This document shows, in pieces, positions 5,661 to 7,775 of a stretch of DNA of 7,775 nucleotides (its first letter is position 1; every line of letters starts with the position of its first letter). The position numbers and the translations under genes were made by a program. The stretch spans positions 1 to 7,775 of the forward strand of contig CAITZN010000316.1 of assembly GCA_903896915.1 (NCBI GenBank), written 5' to 3'. The notes under the pieces were generated by a model. It worked only from the letters and a program-made list of their open reading frames with translations, had not been told where the DNA came from and did no database searches. Source of the DNA: an uncultured bacterium. GTDB taxonomy: Bacteria > Desulfobacterota > Desulfobulbia > Desulfobulbales > Desulfobulbaceae.

Positions 5661-7019
5661 ATGGAAGACAAAACACTAAACCGTTATTGGGAAACAGTTA
5701 TTGACATCATTCATGATGGCGTCATGATGGTCGACCCTGGCGGCATTATCGTCTCGGTGAACCGCCCTTTCGCTGAAATGACCGGTTATGAACGCGACGA
5801 ACTCCTCGGCTGCAACTGCTCCATCCTGAAGTGCAGCAGTTGTGAAAGGATCTACGATGCCACCAACCAACACTGGTGTTTGCTGTTCCGTGACAGCACG
5901 GTCTCCATGCGGAAATGTCACTTAACCAGAAAGGACGGCAGCCTGGTACATGCTATGAAAAACGCCTCGGTATTGCGCGATGAACGCGGTGTTACCATTG
6001 GTGCCGTCGAGACGTGGGCGGATGTCACCGCGCTGATGGAAAAAGATAGCCAGATTGAGGCATTACGCCACGATCTGCGAGCCGAGGATACCTTTTACGG
6101 GCTGATCGGCACTTCGGCGATCATGAGCCGCACCTTCGACCTCCTGGCCAATGTTGCCGCCTCTGACGCACCTGCCTTCATTTTCGGGGAAAGCGGTACC
6201 GGCAAAGAACTGGCAGCCAAGGCCATTCATCTCCATTCGAACCGGAAGGACCAGCCGTATATTCAGGTAAACTGCGCCGCGCTCAACGAATCGGTGCTAG
6301 AAAGCGAGCTTTTCGGCCATGTCAAAGGGGCCTTTACCGGCGCTTATCAAAACCGGCAGGGGCGTTTTGAGGCAGCCCACGGTGGTGATATTTTCCTCGA
6401 CGAAATCGGTGAGTTGCCTCAATCTATCCAGGTCAAACTGCTTCGGGTCCTGGAGGAGAAGGTCATCGAACGGGTCGGCGACAACCGCTCCATCCCAGTC
6501 GACGTGCGGATCATCACGGCCACCAACCGGAATCTCAAAGAATTAGTAGAGAGAGGGTTGTTTCGCAGCGATTTGTATTATCGCATCAATGTCTTACCCA
6601 TCGAACTGCCCCCTCTGCGAAAGCGACCTGATGACATCCCCCTGCTGGCTGAAAGTTTCTTTCGCCATCTCCAATTAAAAAGCAACAAACAGATTCTCGG
6701 CATTTCTCCTGAGGCCATGCAGGCGTTGGTTCGTTACCCCTGGCCAGGTAACGTACGGGAACTAAAAAGCGCCTTTGCTTACGCCTTTGTGACCTGCACC
6801 GAAGGACACATCGAACCACCCCACCTGCCACCTGACCTTACCCAGACGACTGCCTCGCTTCCACCCAGTATCGCCGCTGATGAACAAAAAAAACAAGAAC
6901 TGCTCCAGGCCTTGGCGCAGTCAAGAGGCAATAAATCAATGGCTGCGAAGATACTTGGTGTTTCCAGGGTGACTGTCTGGAATCGTTTGCACCGCTACGG
7001 CCTAATCAACCACGACTGA
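5661..7019 (+). CDS. PAS-domain sigma-54-dependent transcriptional activator (enhancer-binding protein)
   Basis: A 452-residue bacterial enhancer-binding protein. An N-terminal PAS domain (about 8-125) is followed by a short coiled linker (125-143), a sigma-54 AAA+ domain (about 147-370) and a Fis-type helix-turn-helix (about 410-450; recognition region GNKSMAAKILGVSRVTVWNRL). ATPase motifs are complete: Walker A GESGTGKE (176-183), GAFTGA sigma-54 contact loop (223-228), Walker B IFLDE (244-248), arginine-finger region FRSDLYYR (301-308) and sensor II WPGNVREL (361-368). There is no receiver domain, so it should respond to a ligand or redox state rather than phosphorylation. The PAS domain carries C51, C53, C58, C61, C73 and C86, an unusual cluster that may hold a metal or Fe-S centre. 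The frame is open from a TTG at 5616, but that would translate the palindrome. The ATG at 5661 has AAGAG at 5649-5653. Likely target: the promoter directly downstream. Confidence 0.95.
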   Translation: MEDKTLNRYWETVIDIIHDGVMMVDPGGIIVSVNRPFAEMTGYERDELLGCNCSILKCSSCERIYDATNQHWCLLFRDSTVSMRKCHLTRKDGSLVHAMKNASVLRDERGVTIGAVETWADVTALMEKDSQIEALRHDLRAEDTFYGLIGTSAIMSRTFDLLANVAASDAPAFIFGESGTGKELAAKAIHLHSNRKDQPYIQVNCAALNESVLESELFGHVKGAFTGAYQNRQGRFEAAHGGDIFLDEIGELPQSIQVKLLRVLEEKVIERVGDNRSIPVDVRIITATNRNLKELVERGLFRSDLYYRINVLPIELPPLRKRPDDIPLLAESFFRHLQLKSNKQILGISPEAMQALVRYPWPGNVRELKSAFAYAFVTCTEGHIEPPHLPPDLTQTTASLPPSIAADEQKKQELLQALAQSRGNKSMAAKILGVSRVTVWNRLHRYGLINHD

Positions 7020-7064
7020 CCCACCCGACATCGTTTTTTCTCAGCTCCACAGCCTTCAACTGAG

Positions 7065-7080
7065 TGGCACGACTTTTGCT
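7065..7080 (+). promoter_or_regulatory. Consensus sigma-54 promoter for the exported haem-motif gene
   Basis: TGGCACGACTTTTGCT matches the sigma-54 consensus TGGCACG-N4-TTGC[AT] at every defined position. GG (7066-7067) and GC (7078-7079) are separated by the required ten bases. It lies 45 bases after the stop codon of the sigma-54 activator and points to the gene at 7241. Transcription should begin near 7091. No strong terminator is seen between the activator and this promoter. Confidence 0.87.
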
Positions 7081-7090
7081 TTTGACTAAG

Positions 7091-7240
7091 TAATGGACGT
7101 CATTATCCGCACTCATTTTCCGGAACGGATTTTCGGCATCCATTGACTAAGCACACCGGTAGCAGAGCTATCTTGTGTGCATAGAAACTGCAAAAAGCCA
7201 GAATCATCAGGGCTGGAAACTAGGAAAGGAGGAGTAAATT
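7091..7240 (+). other. Predicted 150-base leader of the exported haem-motif gene
   Basis: The leader begins just downstream of the sigma-54 promoter and ends in the ribosome site AAAGGAGG (7225-7232), eight bases before the ATG. It contains an inverted repeat GCACAC (7151-7156) / GTGTGC (7175-7180) enclosing a small TAGC-AGA-GCTA hairpin. TTGACTAAG occurs at 7143-7151 and also just upstream of the leader at 7082-7090. I could not match it to a known riboswitch. Confidence 0.4.
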
Positions 7241-7663
7241 ATGAGGTTGGGCAAACCAAGAGAAATGCTTGCCGGTCTGGCTGCAGCTTCGCTGATGATA
7301 GCATCATCAGCGTTGGCCGCAGATCAAGTGCCGCCGCCAGCGAAAGCAAAAGATGTCAAATCCTGTGCTGTCTGTCATGCGCCTGAGGATGGGCAGATGC
7401 GGGCCTTTTTCGATGACGTTTCGATGAAGTCACAGGTGATTCAACTCAAGCTGGATGCTGTGGCCGAGGTGGTCAAGTTTGACGAAGACAAACTCACGAT
7501 CATTAATGGCTCAACACCGGGCGATGTCGAAAAATCCCTGCGCGACATCAAAAAAGGCAGTGAGGTGCGGGTCGCTTATGTGGAGGCAGCCAATGGTTCC
7601 AAAAGCATATCCGAAATTTCCCGACATATCGCTCGACTATTCAATAATGGAAAAGGCGCATAA
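7241..7663 (+). CDS. Exported monohaem c-type cytochrome-like protein, C-terminus probably altered
   Basis: A 140-residue reading. A Sec signal peptide (basic n-region, hydrophobic MLAGLAAASLMIASS at 9-23, cleavage after ALA at residue 26) is followed by a single haem-binding motif C42-A-V-C45-H46. Next comes a region of about 75 residues predicted to be beta-rich (roughly 55-125, with EVVKFDEDKL and GSEVRVAYVE). After maturation it should be periplasmic. From memory, similar proteins in sulfate reducers continue into a rhodanese-like domain after this beta region; that would be missing here. The last 20 or so residues overlap sequence that, in another frame, encodes part of a guanylyltransferase, so the native C-terminus was probably lost. 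The start is supported by AAAGGAGG. Expression is likely driven by sigma-54 and the adjacent activator. Haem attachment is inferred from CXXCH plus export; a non-haem role is possible. Confidence 0.72.
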   Translation: MRLGKPREMLAGLAAASLMIASSALAADQVPPPAKAKDVKSCAVCHAPEDGQMRAFFDDVSMKSQVIQLKLDAVAEVVKFDEDKLTIINGSTPGDVEKSLRDIKKGSEVRVAYVEAANGSKSISEISRHIARLFNNGKGA

Positions 7664-7775
7664 CGTGTACTGCGTAAAAGGAAATTACGGCTGGAAGGAT
7701 GTTGGAAGTTTCGACGGTCTGAAGGATGTATTGAAACGCGAGTCAAGGCGCTTCGTAGAAAAAGACGGAAAGGTA
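7593..7775 (+). pseudogene. 5'-truncated mannose-1-phosphate guanylyltransferase fragment
   Basis: In the third plus frame, residues recognisable from about 7605 read YPKFPDISLDYSIMEKAHNV and, further on, GYGW-like NYGWKDVGSF (from about 7683). These correspond to the S-I-D-Y-x-I-M-E-K and F-G-W-x-D-V-G-S-W motifs of GDP-mannose pyrophosphorylases (ManC/CpsB type), which make GDP-mannose from GTP and mannose-1-phosphate. In the intact enzyme these motifs lie roughly 200 or more residues from the N-terminus, after the G-G-x-G-x-R-L nucleotide-binding loop. Here that whole part is absent: the frame is closed by a TGA at 7437-7439 and the sequence before about 7600 is the haem-motif gene in another frame. 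The fragment overlaps the end of that gene and runs off the right edge. It may be a natural deletion junction or an assembly chimera. The start given is the nearest ATG, not a proven start. Confidence 0.75.

Noticed and set aside
5411..5671. Minus-strand open frame of 86 codons in the intergenic region
   Set aside because: It runs through the 36-base palindrome and both promoter candidates, has no clear ribosome site and no family resemblance.
7040..7064. CTCAG/CTGAG inverted repeat after the activator gene as a terminator
   Set aside because: The stem is five pairs with a 15-base loop and no T-run follows on either strand; it could at most be a weak binding site.
7150..7240. Possible GEMM-type (cyclic dinucleotide) riboswitch, suggested by TGCAAAAAGCC...GGGCTGGAAAC before a haem-motif gene
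   Set aside because: The order of the conserved blocks is wrong and the terminal receptor stem with the G-G-T-T-x-C-C block is missing.

Overview
The window looks like chromosomal DNA of a Gram-negative anaerobe, most likely a Desulfobacterota-type ('deltaproteobacterial') lineage. The reasons are a sigma-54 activator with a cysteine-rich PAS domain, a sigma-54 promoter with near-perfect consensus, an exported CXXCH protein, and the mix of accessory enzymes. This assignment is an inference from gene types. No rRNA, tRNA, mobile element or CRISPR array was found.

Left part (1-5184): five genes all read on the minus strand, with gaps of about 55-160 bases. In order of transcription they are a macro-domain ADP-ribosyl hydrolase/deacetylase (5067-4561), an AIG2/gamma-glutamylcyclotransferase-fold protein (4501-4064), a hydantoinase/5-oxoprolinase-type ATPase (3989-2295), a histone-deacetylase-family zinc amidohydrolase with a C-terminal cysteine cluster (2240-930), and a protein with four CBS domains that runs off the left edge (772-1). 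An extended -10 promoter candidate sits upstream of the first gene. A structured RNA element and a nine-G tract lie between the second and third. The enzymes share a chemical theme: removal of acyl groups and handling of cyclic amides. The HDAC/CBS adjacency recalls the acuB-acuC pair of Bacillus.

Middle part (5185-5660): an AT-rich divergent intergenic region with no convincing gene. It holds several perfect palindromes, a sigma-54-like promoter pointing right, and a 36-base symmetric element that overlaps a sigma-70 -10 hexamer just before the regulator gene.

Right part (5661-7775): a PAS / sigma-54-AAA+ / Fis-HTH activator is followed by a textbook sigma-54 promoter (7065-7080), a 150-base leader and a small exported haem-motif protein. 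The simplest reading is that the activator senses a redox or ligand signal through its cysteine-rich PAS domain and switches on the downstream exported protein, and possibly itself. At the far right the sequence turns, in another frame, into the middle of a mannose-1-phosphate guanylyltransferase that lacks its N-terminal half. That marks a recombination, deletion or assembly junction near 7595-7610.
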